A DNA stretch of 64,000 nt from Heterotrichella gracilis (taxonomy: Eukaryota; Sar; Xanthophyceae; Tribonematales; Xanthonemataceae): contig JAULBX010027385.1 in NCBI GenBank assembly GCA_032358255.1, positions 62,001 to 126,000 on the forward strand, read 5' to 3'. The notes under the pieces were generated by a model. It did no database searches. It worked only from the letters and a program-made list of their open reading frames with translations, and had not been told where the DNA came from. The position numbers were made by a program, and so were the translations under genes. This document shows positions 12,331 through 23,423 of the stretch, piece after piece (position 1 is the first letter of the stretch; each line of letters starts with the position of its first letter).

Positions 12331-15300
12331 CTACTTCTTGAAGAACATGTTGATCTTGGGCTGGTTGCTGGCGGCCTTGCCCTGCAGAGGTCATGTGGTT
12401 GCGGGTCACATGGGGTGCACTGCCTCACCAAGGGATGAAGCTTGTATGGGCACATGAGCGATAAAATGGCGATAAAATGGCATGGGCACAGGACCAAGGG
12501 GGAAAGGAGGGGTGTTTGCTGAGGCGCAATGCCGCGCGGTTAGGCATACAGTGGCAACAGTGGCCGTTAGCTTTCATTCACCATGATTGTGCATGACCAG
12601 TGCAGCCATCCCCCATGCTGCATGCGAATGCCCAGACAGCTGAAACCCTCGCGAGCTGCCACAACCCAGCTAGGGTTCAGACCTTCCCTCTCCCTCACCT
12701 TGCCACTGCCCTTCTTTGATGCTGCAGCCGCCGGCGCCGCCTTGACTGCAGGTCTGCTGCTAGCCGCTGGGCGTGCTGCCGCGGGAGCCTTTTCGGGTGG
12801 GGGACCCTCATTCTCCTTCCCATTCCCATTTGCATTTGCGTCTCCCCCTTGCTCGCCAGGTGGCGGCGCCCCAGCCTCCCCATCCCCCTCCACCTCCTCC
12901 TCCACCACCTCCGTCACCTCCTCCCCCTTCTCGTTGTAGTAGGTGTTCAAAACCTTGCGGGTGGCCTTGCCTGCAGGCGGGGGACAGTTCAGCCGGCGGT
13001 GGGCGGTATGGGGCAGTGGGGTGGGTGCTGCCCTATTGCGCATCATCGGATTCTTGCACCACCCAACCAGTCTGTTTCCAAGGCAGCATGTTTGCACCAT
13101 AGAGAATGCTGCCGGCGGATGTGCTAAGAGTACATATGATGTCAGGCATGAGGTGGGGTACATGGTGGCCAACAGGCACTGTGCACATGACGCCTGGCAC
13201 GCCCAGTTAACAGCTGAGTGCTTGCAGTGGGTGCCGGGCGGCAGTGCCAACTACATTCCCATTCCATTGCAGTCAAGCTGGCTGGAGCGTATCAGGGCAA
13301 GCAGAGCGTGCATGTTGCCCCACCTTGCTTGCATGCGCCTCCCTTGCCTCACGCGCATTGCCCCACCTTGCTTGCACGCTGTTTAGGGTGTAGAGTCCAG
13401 GTTAGGGTTTAGGGTGCACTACCCACCTTTCTGTGCAGCAGGGCCATCCTTGAACTTCAAAAGCTGCTTGGGAGCCGGCGCAGGCTCCTCCACCACCTCC
13501 TCCCCTCCCTCCTCCTCATCTGATACCACCCGCTGCGCCTTGGCCGCTGCAGCCTTAGGCTTGCGTCCCCGTTTCGCCGGCTTGAGCTTGCCCCCCTGCT
13601 TGTCCCCCTGGCTGGGCTCCTCCCCTGCTCCATCGCTATCATCCATCCTTGCCAGCTGGCGCTTGGCCCGCGCCTTGGCCTTGACAGCTGGCATGGGTGA
13701 GTCGAAATCCTCGTCATCGTCATCACCCGCTGCCACCTTGGCCCGCTTGGTGCGCCCTGGGGCCACAAGTTGGAAGCATCTGTTAGTGAATGATGCAATG
13801 TAATACACGCGTTCCGGCAATACACCCAAGATTCGCAGTCACCCTTGTACCTTAAAGTCGTCACAATATACTACTACTAATAAGAATAGATAATAACCTG
13901 CAGCTCGCCTTCCCTCTCATGGCTACTCTCTTCCATGCCCTCCCTCAATACTCTCCTTCCCCACATCCTGAAACCCTAACCCAAACCCCACACTGCCCAT
14001 ACAGTTGGCCTGCAGCTCCCCTTCACTCTCGTCGCTACTCTCCGCCATGGCCTCCCTCGATACCCTCCTTTCCCAAATCCTCAAACCCTAACCCAAACCC
14101 ACACTGCCCGTACCGTTGGCCTGCAGCTCCCCTTCACTCTCGTCGCTACTCTCCTCCATGGCAGCGGCAGCAGCAGCCCTCAAAGCCCCCTCAGCATCCC
14201 CTGCAGGGGCCACCTCCACCTCTACCGGCGCAGGGGCAGCCACAGGCTCCACCTTTTTCTTGGCAGGAGGGGCCTTGCTCCACATGCTGGCAAGGCTGCC
14301 CTTCCCCTTCTCCTTCCCCTTCCCCTGGCCCTGCTTGAATACTGTTCCCCCCTTGGCGCCCTTGCTGCCGCCAGCCACAGTGCTGGCCTCAGGCGCTTGA
14401 GATGGCTCCGCCTTTTGGCTGGGGCTGTCGCTACCCTTGAGGGTTTCAGGGGCTGTGGGTGCGCCTGCTGCGGGGTCGACAGCTGGCGGCGCCTGGTTGG
14501 CTGCGGGGGCGCCAGCTGGCAGTGCTTTGCTGGTTGTGGGGGCGGCCTTGGCGGTGGGTGCGGGGGGCTGTGCGGTGGGTGGGGGCCGTCGGGAGGAGGC
14601 GGGGTCGCGCACCGCCGCTTCGCACCTGGGGTGTGCGGTAGGGTGTTGTCAGGGGGTGGTGGTGGTGGTGACGAGGTGGTGGTAGTGGTGGTGGTGCAAG
14701 CCAGGCGAGGGTCCTTCGAACGGTTGAGTGAATGGAATCCAACCACTTCATTTAATTTCATCAAGAGATAGATAACATTCTGTACTAAGCACCTCTGTGC
14801 ACATTATTGTAAATTATTCATGCATATAAAGTTAAATTCTGGCAACATTGAGTTGCTATTTGTTAGAAAAACCCACGAAAAGGTAGGGAATGACTCATGA
14901 GCCAACAGAGCTATCCCCACCAATGATTGCCTGCCTGGCAGAAGCGACGCGTAGGCATCCCTGGGATTGGCGTTGCACCTGGCAACCCCCACAAATGTTC
15001 CCCCGCCCTGTGGATCAACTCCCAAATCCCCCCCCCACCCACCTGATGCTGCCCAGCGCTTGGTCCGTCATGGGATTTGCCCCATTCCCGTCAGGCGACT
15101 GCAGCAGCTGCGCAAAGAGGCGTTCCGTCTGCAGCAGCTCAGTGGCTGCCAGCTCAGCAGGGTCCTGCACAAGGGTGTAGGGTTTAGTCAGGGGAGGCAC
15201 GAGAGGATGCAACCAAGAGGAGGAAGCAGATCTGGGCTGTGGCTGCCAGCTCAGCAGGGTCCTCAGGAGTATTTAGGGTTTTTGTATAGGATTTAGGGCT

Positions 15301-16658
15301 TAGGTCAGGGAAGGTGTGAGAGCATGGGACCATATGGGGGGAGGCAGCGCAAGCAGGAGGGAAGCGCTGTGTGTGTGTGTGTGGCAGTGCACAAGCATCA
15401 CACCCCCTAGCCTATCTCCACCCACCCACCTTGGGCTGTGCGGGCTGCACGCTGTACACATGCACGCAGGTCTTCTCCCTCAGCTTGGCGGTGGCCTGCG
15501 CCAGCTTCTCCCCAGGTACCAGCGCCACCACGTGCTTGGAACCCTCCCCTAGGGTCCAGCCCGACACCAGGTAGGTCGCCTTGACTGTGTGCGCGTGCTG
15601 CTCGTGGAACTGGAACAGCACCAGCTTGGCGGTGTCGTAGGGCAGGGACAGCTCACGTGCCAGCCACTTGTAGCTCACCACCTGGGGTTAGTAATAGGAT
15701 GTACTTAGTTGCTGTATAATGATATAACCTATTGCTATGTTATGGTATATTTAAGTGGCGGTGTCATAGGGCAGGCACAGCTCACGTGCCAGCCATTTGT
15801 AGCTCACCACCTGGGGTAAATGATAATGATACATTTAATTGCTGTTGTATGATGTACTAACTTGCTATATTATACTTTACTTGACTGGCCAGGCAGTGGT
15901 TTAGGGGAGGGACAGCTCGCGTGCCAGCCATTTGTAGCTCACCACCTGGGGTAAATGATAATGATATAATTAAATTGCTATATTGTGAAGTATTTGACTG
16001 CGAGTGTCGTAGGGCAGGGACAGCTTGCGTGCCAGCCATTTGTAGCTCACCACCTGGGGTAAACAAAGAGCATTTTAATTGCTATATTCTGGCTATATCA
16101 TCAAATTTTCAGTTGCTATCTTATGGCAGTGAGGGACACCTTGCGCGCAAGCCGCTCGTAGCTCACAACCTGGGGTTAATCTGATATCTTTAATTGCGGG
16201 GGTGTAGGGGTGTGTGGGGTTGTGTGTGGTGAGGTATGAGGTTGTGGGGGGGTGGGGATGATTGGTGGGGTGTGTGTTGGGGTATTGAGGTTGTGCGGGG
16301 AAAGGATTTGGTTGTGCGGGGGCGGTGAGGCACTGATGTTGTGCAGGGGAAGGGTTCGGGTGTGCGGAGGTGCTGAGCACAGCAGGTCTGGCCTGGCTCG
16401 CAGTGGTGATGTAGAGAGCAGACCGAGAGAAAAGTGCAGCACGGCTGCAACTCTGTTCGCAGCAGGCACGGATGCGGGGCCTGGAAACTGTATTGTAATG
16501 GAAAGTGTACTCCTGCTGTGCTATTAGAAAGCCTGGAAACAGCATAGTTTTGCAAACAAGTGTGGAACCCTAGCCAAGGGCGCACCACCCACCTGTAGCT
16601 CTTCCCCCACCCAAGTTGCCACCTGTTCAAGGGCTGAGGCCAGCGCGTCTGACGCCAT
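12331..16658 (-). CDS. POLD3: DNA polymerase delta subunit 3 (POLD3/Cdc27/p66)
   Basis: Seven exons join in phase to 534 residues: 16593-16658, 15430-15681, 15043-15164, 14114-14625, 13427-13756, 12699-12970 and 12331-12381. POLD3 is the accessory subunit that couples the replicative polymerase delta to PCNA in the nucleus. The N-terminal winged-helix region opens with VVSYKWLARELSL at about residue 23 and contains VKATYLVSG and VHVYSVQPAQPK, matching the family. A long low-complexity Ala/Pro/Lys/acidic middle follows. The last 16 residues hold a textbook PIP box, QPKINMFF (residues 525-532), directly before the stop. The ATG at 16658 gives a 22-residue lead, normal for the family. Introns 1, 2 and 4 carry repeated copies of neighbouring exon edges. 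The gene diverges from the gene starting at 17406. Confidence 0.94.
13897..14113 (-). repeat. Two echoes of the POLD3 exon 4 end plus donor (111-bp period)
   Basis: The true exon 4 end and the start of intron 4 (about 14113-14155 into lower coordinates) are repeated twice more downstream on the minus strand, starting near 14009 and 13897. This gives three head-to-tail copies at 111-112-bp spacing. Each copy includes the exon sequence coding for the SSDESEGELQAN region, the donor area and telomere-like filler (CCCTAACCC). Copies diverge by several substitutions, and the distal copy is the most diverged. Confidence 0.88.
14655..14697. repeat. GTG/CAC triplet repeat in POLD3 intron 3
   Basis: An imperfect run of GTG triplets lies in the intron just upstream of POLD3 exon 4. 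Confidence 0.85.
15238..15335 (-). repeat. Echo of the POLD3 exon 3 start in intron 2
   Basis: The exon 3 acceptor edge (GGCTGCCAGCTCAGCAGGGT, true copy from 15144) recurs at 15241, 97 bp away. The flanking intron with TTTAGGG-type motifs is also duplicated (true copy 15171-15230, echo about 15270-15335). Confidence 0.85.
15756..16180 (-). repeat. Four echoes of the POLD3 exon 2 start in intron 1
   Basis: The acceptor and first ~55 nt of exon 2 (true copy about 15626-15690) recur in intron 1 near 15756-15820, 15901-15955, 15999-16065 and 16121-16180, at spacings of roughly 110-135 bp. Three of the four copies keep the acceptor context and the start of the frame reading VVSYKWLA; the most distal is visibly more diverged. 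AT-rich filler rather than CCCTAAA separates these copies. Confidence 0.9.
16195..16375. repeat. G/T-rich low-complexity tract in POLD3 intron 1
   Basis: The plus strand is a run of GGGTGTG/GGTTGTG-type sequence (C/A-rich on the coding strand) with several G-runs. Confidence 0.75.
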
Positions 16659-17405
16659 TACTGCAGAGTCCAGACGGCAATGGTGGATGAAGTCAACGTT
16701 GGTGCGGGTTCAGAGGTCCTATTACACGCTCACGAAGCGCTGGGAGCAGACGACAGCTGCCCGGGTTGTATATATGCATGCATGTGAAGCAAGCTGTGCC
16801 TAGCTCTTTCCCGCTCCTTGTACTGCTAGGTACACCATTAACGAAGCAGGAGGGTCAATATGCTGTGTCTGAGGTACTGGAAGTAAACAAGTCGCAAAGG
16901 ATCAAGTGCTGTCAAACTTTGCCAGTACCAATCTACGACAAAAGCTTGCACCACAGATTGCTTGTTTCTCGATGAACAACCGCTCCATAGTATAGTGTCA
17001 CAAAGTTGACAAGCACTAACGCAGCAACACGATATATGTTACAAGATTTTCGAATGATTTTCAAACTTGACGAGGCCGCGCACAGCGGTGGCTATGCGGA
17101 CGGTGGCCTATGCATGCATTTCATAACCGTGCGTCAAATGCATTGGTTTGTGCAACCTTATCTGCTCGCCGAGTACACTTGCCGCACCTGTTCCATAGCA
17201 GCGCCGCTGCGACTGTTATTCTGGCGTCCTTGCCCACTCACCAACACCGAGTCGACCACCTAGAACGCCATCGACCGCTGTCTCAGACCGCGTCTCCAGC
17301 TGTATTGATAACCCCACAGTCCTGTGTCGGAACCAGCTTTGAGGTTACTTGGAAGTGGCGCGCCTGCAGCCTTCTTGAACTCGCACCCTCTGGTACTGCC
17401 CACCC
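16659..17405. promoter_or_regulatory. Divergent promoter region, POLD3 / 17406 gene
   Basis: This 0.75-kb stretch separates two divergently oriented start codons and contains no supported exon. By position it should hold both promoters. No specific element is claimed. Confidence 0.45.
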
Positions 17406-20359
17406 ATGGCCCCCATGGCAAAGTCATACACCCCTCTGCGCCTGCAGGGGCAGACCAGGCCAGTGCTGGGAGCAGGTAAGCAACCGAGTGTCTAAGGATG
17501 TCAGACAGATGTCAGGACATGGGCTTATGCCTGCCAGAAGTAAGGGTTACTGCCACCATGCCCAGGCTGCATGACCCCGCTTGGTCAATATGCTTGTGCC
17601 ACAGTTCAGTGCGGGGTGCTGCCTTGCAATATCGATACTCTGCACAGTGTGAAACCGACAGTCGCTCTTCAGTGCGTGGCCCTCTTGCCATCCCCACTGC
17701 GTCCAATGCCGGTGCAAGCTTTTGGGGTGACCACTTTAGGCTTTAGGGTTTTGCCGCACCCACCGCGCCCCACCTCACAGGCCTGCTGCGGGTGCCTGGT
17801 GGCCCCTCAACCCCCGCCAGTGCAGCGGTCCCAGGGACCAGTGGTGCAGCCGCCGCACCTTCAACATCCACACCTGTTCCCTCAAAGATGCAGGTGCGCG
17901 CTGAGGGTGCTAAACCCTAAAACCCTAAACCTCGCTCCTTCATCAGTCAGCGCCAGCCTAGCTTTTCAGCATATGGGTATGGGCAATGGTGGCCCTACAC
18001 CACCAATATAGGTGGTGTGAGGCGGCATACCTACATTAGGGTTTAGGTTTTTGGTCTACAAAGGTCAGAGCCCCTTCACTTTGGGATCATGCACTGCTTG
18101 TGGGCGGCAAGGGACCGGCAACCATGGCGCAAGCTTTGCTCGCCATCGCAAAAGAGGTACCTGACTGTTACCCTGCATGCAGAGCCAGGGTGTGAGCCCA
18201 TCACCCGGCGCTGCCACCCCTTCGACGTGGCATGTCACGCCATCGCAGCCCGCAGCGGACCGTACTGGAAACGGTGGGTGTTGGGTGGGCTGCTAGTTCC
18301 CTGCAATTTTGCCTACCTTGTGAATGCATAAAAGAGGAAATTAGAAATCATCCTCAAAATTGCGAGCTGAGTGTGTTCTCCCTGCAATGCTTTGCCTTGC
18401 TCAAAATTGTCTTCTATGCAACTGCTGCCAGCACAGGGGTTACATTTGCAAATGACATCTTCGATTTAGTACCCCACACCAGGAAGCACGGCATCAGCTG
18501 GAAATATGGCATATCAGCTCTGAAAACCTTTCATGTGATTGTATTTACAGCAAATGCGTATCCATGTGGGTGAATGCTGTCGGCATTGGCAACAATCCGA
18601 GCGTAACCATGCCTTACGCACAGCGCCTTACACACAGCGCCTTACGCACAGCGCCGCCCCCCTTGTTGCATGCACCCCAAACCCTAAAACCCTAAACCCT
18701 AAATCATTCTCGCAGGTGCCGAGTCCAGCCACGAGGAGATCCTGCACCCTAAACCCTGAACCCTAAACCTAGACCTTGAAACCCTACACCACCCCCGCAG
18801 GCGCCGAGTCCAGCCACGAGGAGATCCTGCACCCTGCACCCTGCACCCTAAAATCCTAAACCCTAAACAACCCCTGCAGGTGCCGATTCCAGCCACGAGG
18901 AGATCCTGCGCCCTAAACCCTGAACCCTAAACCCTAGACCTTAAAACCCTAAACCACCCCCGCAGGCGCCGAGTCCAGCCACGATGAGATCCTGCGCCTG
19001 AAGAGGGAGCTGGGCATGATGATGCCTGGCATCATCTCGCCGCCACCTGTCGGCCCACCAGCGGGCCTGGACCTGCCTGCACGCCCCAAGGCAGGCGCCC
19101 TGTCCCGGGCCGATGTTGGGGAGCGCTTGAAGGAGCTGGAGCGGCTGCAAGGGGATGCTGCGCAGCTGGTGGAGCGGCAGGCAAGTTACAATAAGAATCA
19201 CTTGAAAGGCTTGAAAGTGTTATGTTGACTTGAGCCAAACCATTAGGCAGTTGCATACATGGTCATCATACGTACATTACATACAGTCCAGGGGTGCAGC
19301 CAGAATGTCAGGCAGCGTAGCAAATGTGTGCCAAGCAGCAAATGTGCAAATCCCGCCATTGCATGGCCAATGTGGGGGTGATAACTTGCAGGCACCTTGG
19401 CCATGCAATGGCGGGATTTGCATGGCACGCATTTGCGAGGATGCATCGGCGGCGCGTGAAGTGCTTGTATGCTGTAGGCCTTGCTGTCACAGATATTTCG
19501 TGTACACTTCAAGGCATGTCGCATGTGGTGACGAGGATCGGGGTGGCTGCTATCGCTCAGCCACTGATCGGTGACGATTGAAGTAATAATTCAATTGATG
19601 CGCCTGCAGGGCTCCCCGGCTGCATCACGAGGGAGCCAAGCGCGGGAACCCCCGGGTGAGTCTTCTAGTACAGAGTGCTGAGAGCAGCTGTTTCCTGCTC
19701 CAGTGGAAAAGATCGATGCCTCATCGCCCCATGCGATGTGATGTGGCTTCCTGTCTTGCTCACACGCCTGCCTCCTCACACATGCACAGCACATGGTCAG
19801 ATATGCACACAGCTGCCACCCCCATTGCAATGAGGGGGCCGGTGAGTGGCCGGACTGGGGGCGGTCCGCATGGGCTGCTGCATGCTGGAGGTTGCACAAG
19901 GTGCATGCAGGACTGCTGCGCGCATTTGTCTTGATTGCAACAATGGTGCATGCCCAAGGTTACACAAGGTGCACTCAGGACAGCTGCGTGCACTTGCCTT
20001 ATCGGAGCATGGGTGCGTGCTGAAGGTTGCACAAGGTGCATTCAGGCTGTTGCATACGTTTGTCTTTGATCGGCGCATGGATGCTTGGCGCAGGCGCTGG
20101 TATCAAGGACAGCGACCAAGCCGCATCGGCAACGCCACCCATGGCCAACAAGCACCACCCCAGCAGCAGCACCAAGGGGGTTATGGTAGTGACAAGTGGC
20201 GCAACGGGGAGGTCAGCGGGGAGGCCCGGCCAGGGTGCTGACAAAAGCGCTGGCCAAGGGAGGCGTACCAGTGTGGCGCACCAACAGAACCTGCAGCGCT
20301 TTGCACAGCTGGCAGCGCTGCAGCAGCAAGGGGCGTGGCTGGCTGCGGGGCGGGCGTGA
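17406..20359 (+). CDS. Unrecognised low-complexity protein, about 8 exons
   Basis: I do not recognise this protein. Exons 17406-17475, 17781-17893, 18064-18156, 18183-18273, 18966-19180, 19610-19655 and 19801-19841 join in phase. A terminal exon at 20094-20359 ends in a stop but needs phase 1, whereas 19841 ends in phase 0. A 34-nt exon at 19979-20012 inside a tandem repeat would reconcile them; this is unproven. The start ATG at 17406 opens MAPMAKSYTPLRL. The product, about 300 residues, is rich in Ser, Pro, Ala and Gly and mostly looks disordered. It has one helical charged segment (VGERLKELERLQGDAAQLVE) and a Gln-rich helical C-terminus (HQQNLQRFAQLAALQQQ). Intron 5 has a GC donor (GCAAGT at 19181) and contains a large hairpin. 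Intron 4 carries echoes of the exon 5 edge. Confidence 0.65.
18706..18912 (+). repeat. Three echoes of an exon start with CCCTAAA filler
   Basis: The true exon 5 edge at 18959-18997 (CGCAG acceptor, then GCGCCGAGTCCAGCCACGA) is preceded by three near-copies whose CAG ends fall at 18715, 18800 and 18879, giving 79-86-bp spacing. CCCTAAA/CCCTGAA repeats lie between them. All three keep the AG acceptor and the first ~30 nt of the exon. Confidence 0.93.
19319..19436. other. Long hairpin in an intron
   Basis: A perfect 25-bp inverted repeat (19345-19369 with 19398-19422) surrounds a 28-nt loop. A second arm pair (19319-19332 with 19423-19436, one mismatch) extends the stem beyond a one-sided bulge. 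It lies in the GC-AG intron 5 of the 17406 gene. A small-RNA precursor or a miniature inverted-repeat insertion are both possible. Confidence 0.8.
19890..20092 (+). repeat. Three tandem ~67-bp units before the last exon
   Basis: Units start near 19890, 19958 and 20025, each opening with GGTTGCACAAGGTGCA or a close variant. The middle unit is open in the frame needed to join its neighbours and carries usable AG and GT sites. Confidence 0.85.
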
Positions 20360-20704
20360 CAGGCTGCATTGGTGGGGCGTCAGGGTTACTGCGCCACGGG
20401 GTAACATACTTGACAACAGCTGAGCAGACATATTATTGTGTTGGTGTGGTGTTGTGTGTGTGGTGCGAGAGGGCCCTGGCTATCTTCCTGTTGGGCTGGA
20501 GTGGCCCAGCTCAGGGTTTAGGGTTAGGGGTAGGGTTTAGGGTGAGTGGCACTGCCCAGGCTGGAGCTGTGCTGTCAGGTTGTCATGCAGAGGTGGTGTG
20601 TGTGCAGAGCATCGATGTTTGATGGTTTAAACCCTCCCTTTTTTGTCATTTCACTCCTGTAACCAGAGCTCTTCATGCATGGGTCCCTGGGTGCAGCCTG
20701 CAGC
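20360..20704. other. 3' flank of the 17406 gene
   Basis: No gene was seen. The stretch contains a TTTAGGGTTAGGGGTAGGG telomere-like run near 20516-20541. Confidence 0.5.
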
Positions 20705-23423
20705 CTCGGGATAGAACTGCCGTGGCTCCGTCTCGTTTCACGTCGTAACTTACTCCCCCCGTACACGTGGCGGACTCTGGGAAAACACGGGAATGTCGTC
20801 GTATTTTTGCGTTGAATAAACCACTAAAACACCGCCGTTCCGCCGTTGACTTGCAGTTATCACCAACTGCTTTATCAGGAACACCTGTTCCTTTGCAAAC
20901 TAGTTAGCATCGAGCATCGCGCAGCGATGGGCGTTTGACGACAGACTGGCATGCGGTCTAAAACCGACGGTAAGCTGCACTGCACACCAGGGTCGTGCAC
21001 ACACACGCAGGAAGGTACGTTCCAACCGCCAGTTACAACTGCCCGTTAACTCTAAGTATACACAGTGCTCAAAGCGGAGCTTGAGGATGGCCTGTGTGAC
21101 CTTCTGAGCTAAAGGTCTCTCTGTTGTCCACACTTGTGCCCACCTGCTCTGCTGCTGCTGGGACATGAGCCTGTTTGACCCTTAGTCAACGTCAACAGGA
21201 TAAAACGGTTAAAGTGCCACTCTCATTTGAAGGCACGTAGAGGGTGCATCTGTCAAGTAGATGTAGTGCAAGTGGTCTCCCTTGGGTAGCGAACGTTCTG
21301 ATAGTGTGGAAATGTGAAGTCCACTTATCAACACCCTCCACACCGCCTCCCTCTCTCCTTCCCACCCTAAACCCTACATACGCCAACTGACACCTTGCGG
21401 ACTCAAGCTAACATAAATAGTTCTAACCTAAAGGTACATGCATCGCAACAATACAGCCTGACAAATTTAGTAAACAGTCTTGTATATGGGGCGCCCTGAC
21501 TTCTTTGTACCACCAACCCATCCTAGCCTAAGGAGTCCTGCTTGGGGAGGTCAGTCCCTTGCTTTTCTTACCCCTTTGCCCACGCTTTCAAGGCATAGGG
21601 TAAACGGGCTGTGTGGTCCAGGCCCTGTGGATGCATGCTTTTAGGGTTGGTTTAGGGTTTAAAGGTTGCATCAGCAGCGGGTTATTCAGTAGTACTTCGG
21701 GTTTTTAGAGTGATATCAAGCACGGTATGCACAGCGTAGAAGCAGGGTTTGTGGGGTATGCCTTGGCAGGTTACCCTGGAGGGTATGTTGGGTGACCCAC
21801 AGTGGGGTGCATCCGGGTAAAGGTCCGCATCCAGCAGGTGTTATGCACGCTTTCAAGGGGTTTGCAGCGGGCGAGAGCGGGATCTGCAGCGTGTGTAGGC
21901 GCATGCACCTGCAATACAGGCATATACCACCCTACATCCCACCCACCCAACTTACCCTAAGCACCTGCCTCGCAGTGTTGTTTGCCCAGCAAATCACTAT
22001 TAAGCTGGTGTGCAGCGGAATCTCCAGTCTAGGAGATTACATATAGGTGCAAGTAGTCAATGGGCAGGATAGCTATACAACCTTGGCTACTCACAGGGAT
22101 GTAAATGGTTACCGTAAATCCCGGAGGTTTATCACAAGCGGTATACCAGCAGCTTGTTAGGGTATCTGCCACAATACCCATAACTTTTTACCTTTGTTCC
22201 TGGAAAAATACAGTTTGTGTTGTTATGCACACTGTTACAACAAGGTGTAACAAGGTATGGTGCATGATGAGTGAAGTACAACTTACACCTTGAACATTGG
22301 GTTTTGCAAGTGCAAAGGTGAAGTTGCTGTTACATTGGGGTGCTTCATGTAAACGTTAGGGTGCAGAGTGATAGCAAGAGTAGAGGTTGACTGCTGTGCA
22401 CCAGCAAAGCGCCTCTGAGACACCAAGTCCCTGTCACATGCCATGGTATCACATTGGCAAACAAATGGCTAGATTTCCAATTTACAGAATGAGGGGCGAG
22501 GATTTATCGCTTGTCGCATAACCCAACTTGATCCATACCATACAAACCTTTATGAACAGGCAACGCTACACTCAAGCAGGCAAGGCAACCCATACAGCCA
22601 GTCTCATATCCCATCCATTGTGCTAACTACACACCAAGCAACAAGAATCGTCTACCTCGCCAACCTTTTGAGTTATAGGACTGCACAACTGACAGCTGAT
22701 CTTGCTGCAATGTTGGAAAGCATCCAAGTAGCCTCTGTGAGAATAGAGGTGGAGCAGAGCGCTGCACTGACAGTGTAGCCTCTGTGAGAATAGAGGTGGA
22801 GCAGAGTGCTGCACTGACAGTGTAGCACGTTGGCCACTAGGTATCAGTGACTCACAACAACCCATCTCACCCTCAACTTCGCTTCCTTGTAACTCGTGAA
22901 AGACTTGGGAGTTCATAGTACCATTATATGCCCCAAACCGTTATTTGTTTGACGTTGACCAAGGGTCAAACAGGCTCATGTCCCTGGCTCTGTGTTGGCA
23001 CAAGTGTGGACAACAGAGAGCCCGCAGCTCAGCAGGTTACAAGGGTTGCACCCACTAACCCGTTTAAGCACTGTGCATACATGCGTTAGCGGTTGGAACA
23101 TACCTTCCTGCGTATGTGGGCGCGTGTGTGTGCACGACCCTGGTGTGCAGTGCAGCTTACCGTCGGTTTTAGACCGCATGCCAGTCTGTCGTCAAACGCC
23201 CATCGCTGCGCGATGCTCGATGCTAACTAGTTTGCAAAGGAACAGGTGTTCCTGATAAAGCAGTTGGTGATAACTGCAAGTCAACGGCGGAACGGCGGTG
23301 TTTTAGTGGTTTATTCAACGCAAAAATACGAAGACATTCCCGTGTTGTCCCAGAGTCCGCCACGTGTATGGGGAGTAAGTTACGACGTGAAACGAGACGG
23401 AGCCACGGCAGTTCTATCCCGAG
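20705..23423. mobile_element. Non-autonomous foldback-type DNA element with ~0.48-kb terminal inverted repeats
   Basis: The segment 20705-21196 is repeated in reverse complement at 22949-23423. The outer ~310 bp are nearly identical, while the inner part matches only in blocks. The outer ends read CTCGGGATAGAACTGCC inward from each side. The 3-bp AGC on both flanks could be a target-site duplication, but it is too short to be sure. The ~1.75-kb interior has no long reading frame and no recognisable transposase, so movement would need a helper. High arm identity suggests recent insertion or gene conversion between the arms. Long arms with a non-coding core resemble foldback or Mutator-like non-autonomous elements. 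The family is not assigned. Confidence 0.85.
22728..22825. repeat. 47-bp tandem duplication inside the foldback element
   Basis: Two nearly identical 47-bp units (GTAGCCTCTGTGAGAATAGA at the start) lie in the interior just before the right arm. Confidence 0.9.

Noticed and set aside
14222-14771. Long open frames on both strands around POLD3 exon 4
   Set aside because: Shadows of the low-complexity Ala/Pro exon and of the GTG triplet tract.
18600-18960. True telomere or chromosome end
   Set aside because: CCCTAAA runs are short, degenerate, scattered through introns of many genes and flanked by coding exons on both sides.
20705-23423. LTR-type element
   Set aside because: The terminal repeats are inverted, not direct, and the interior has no protein-coding content.
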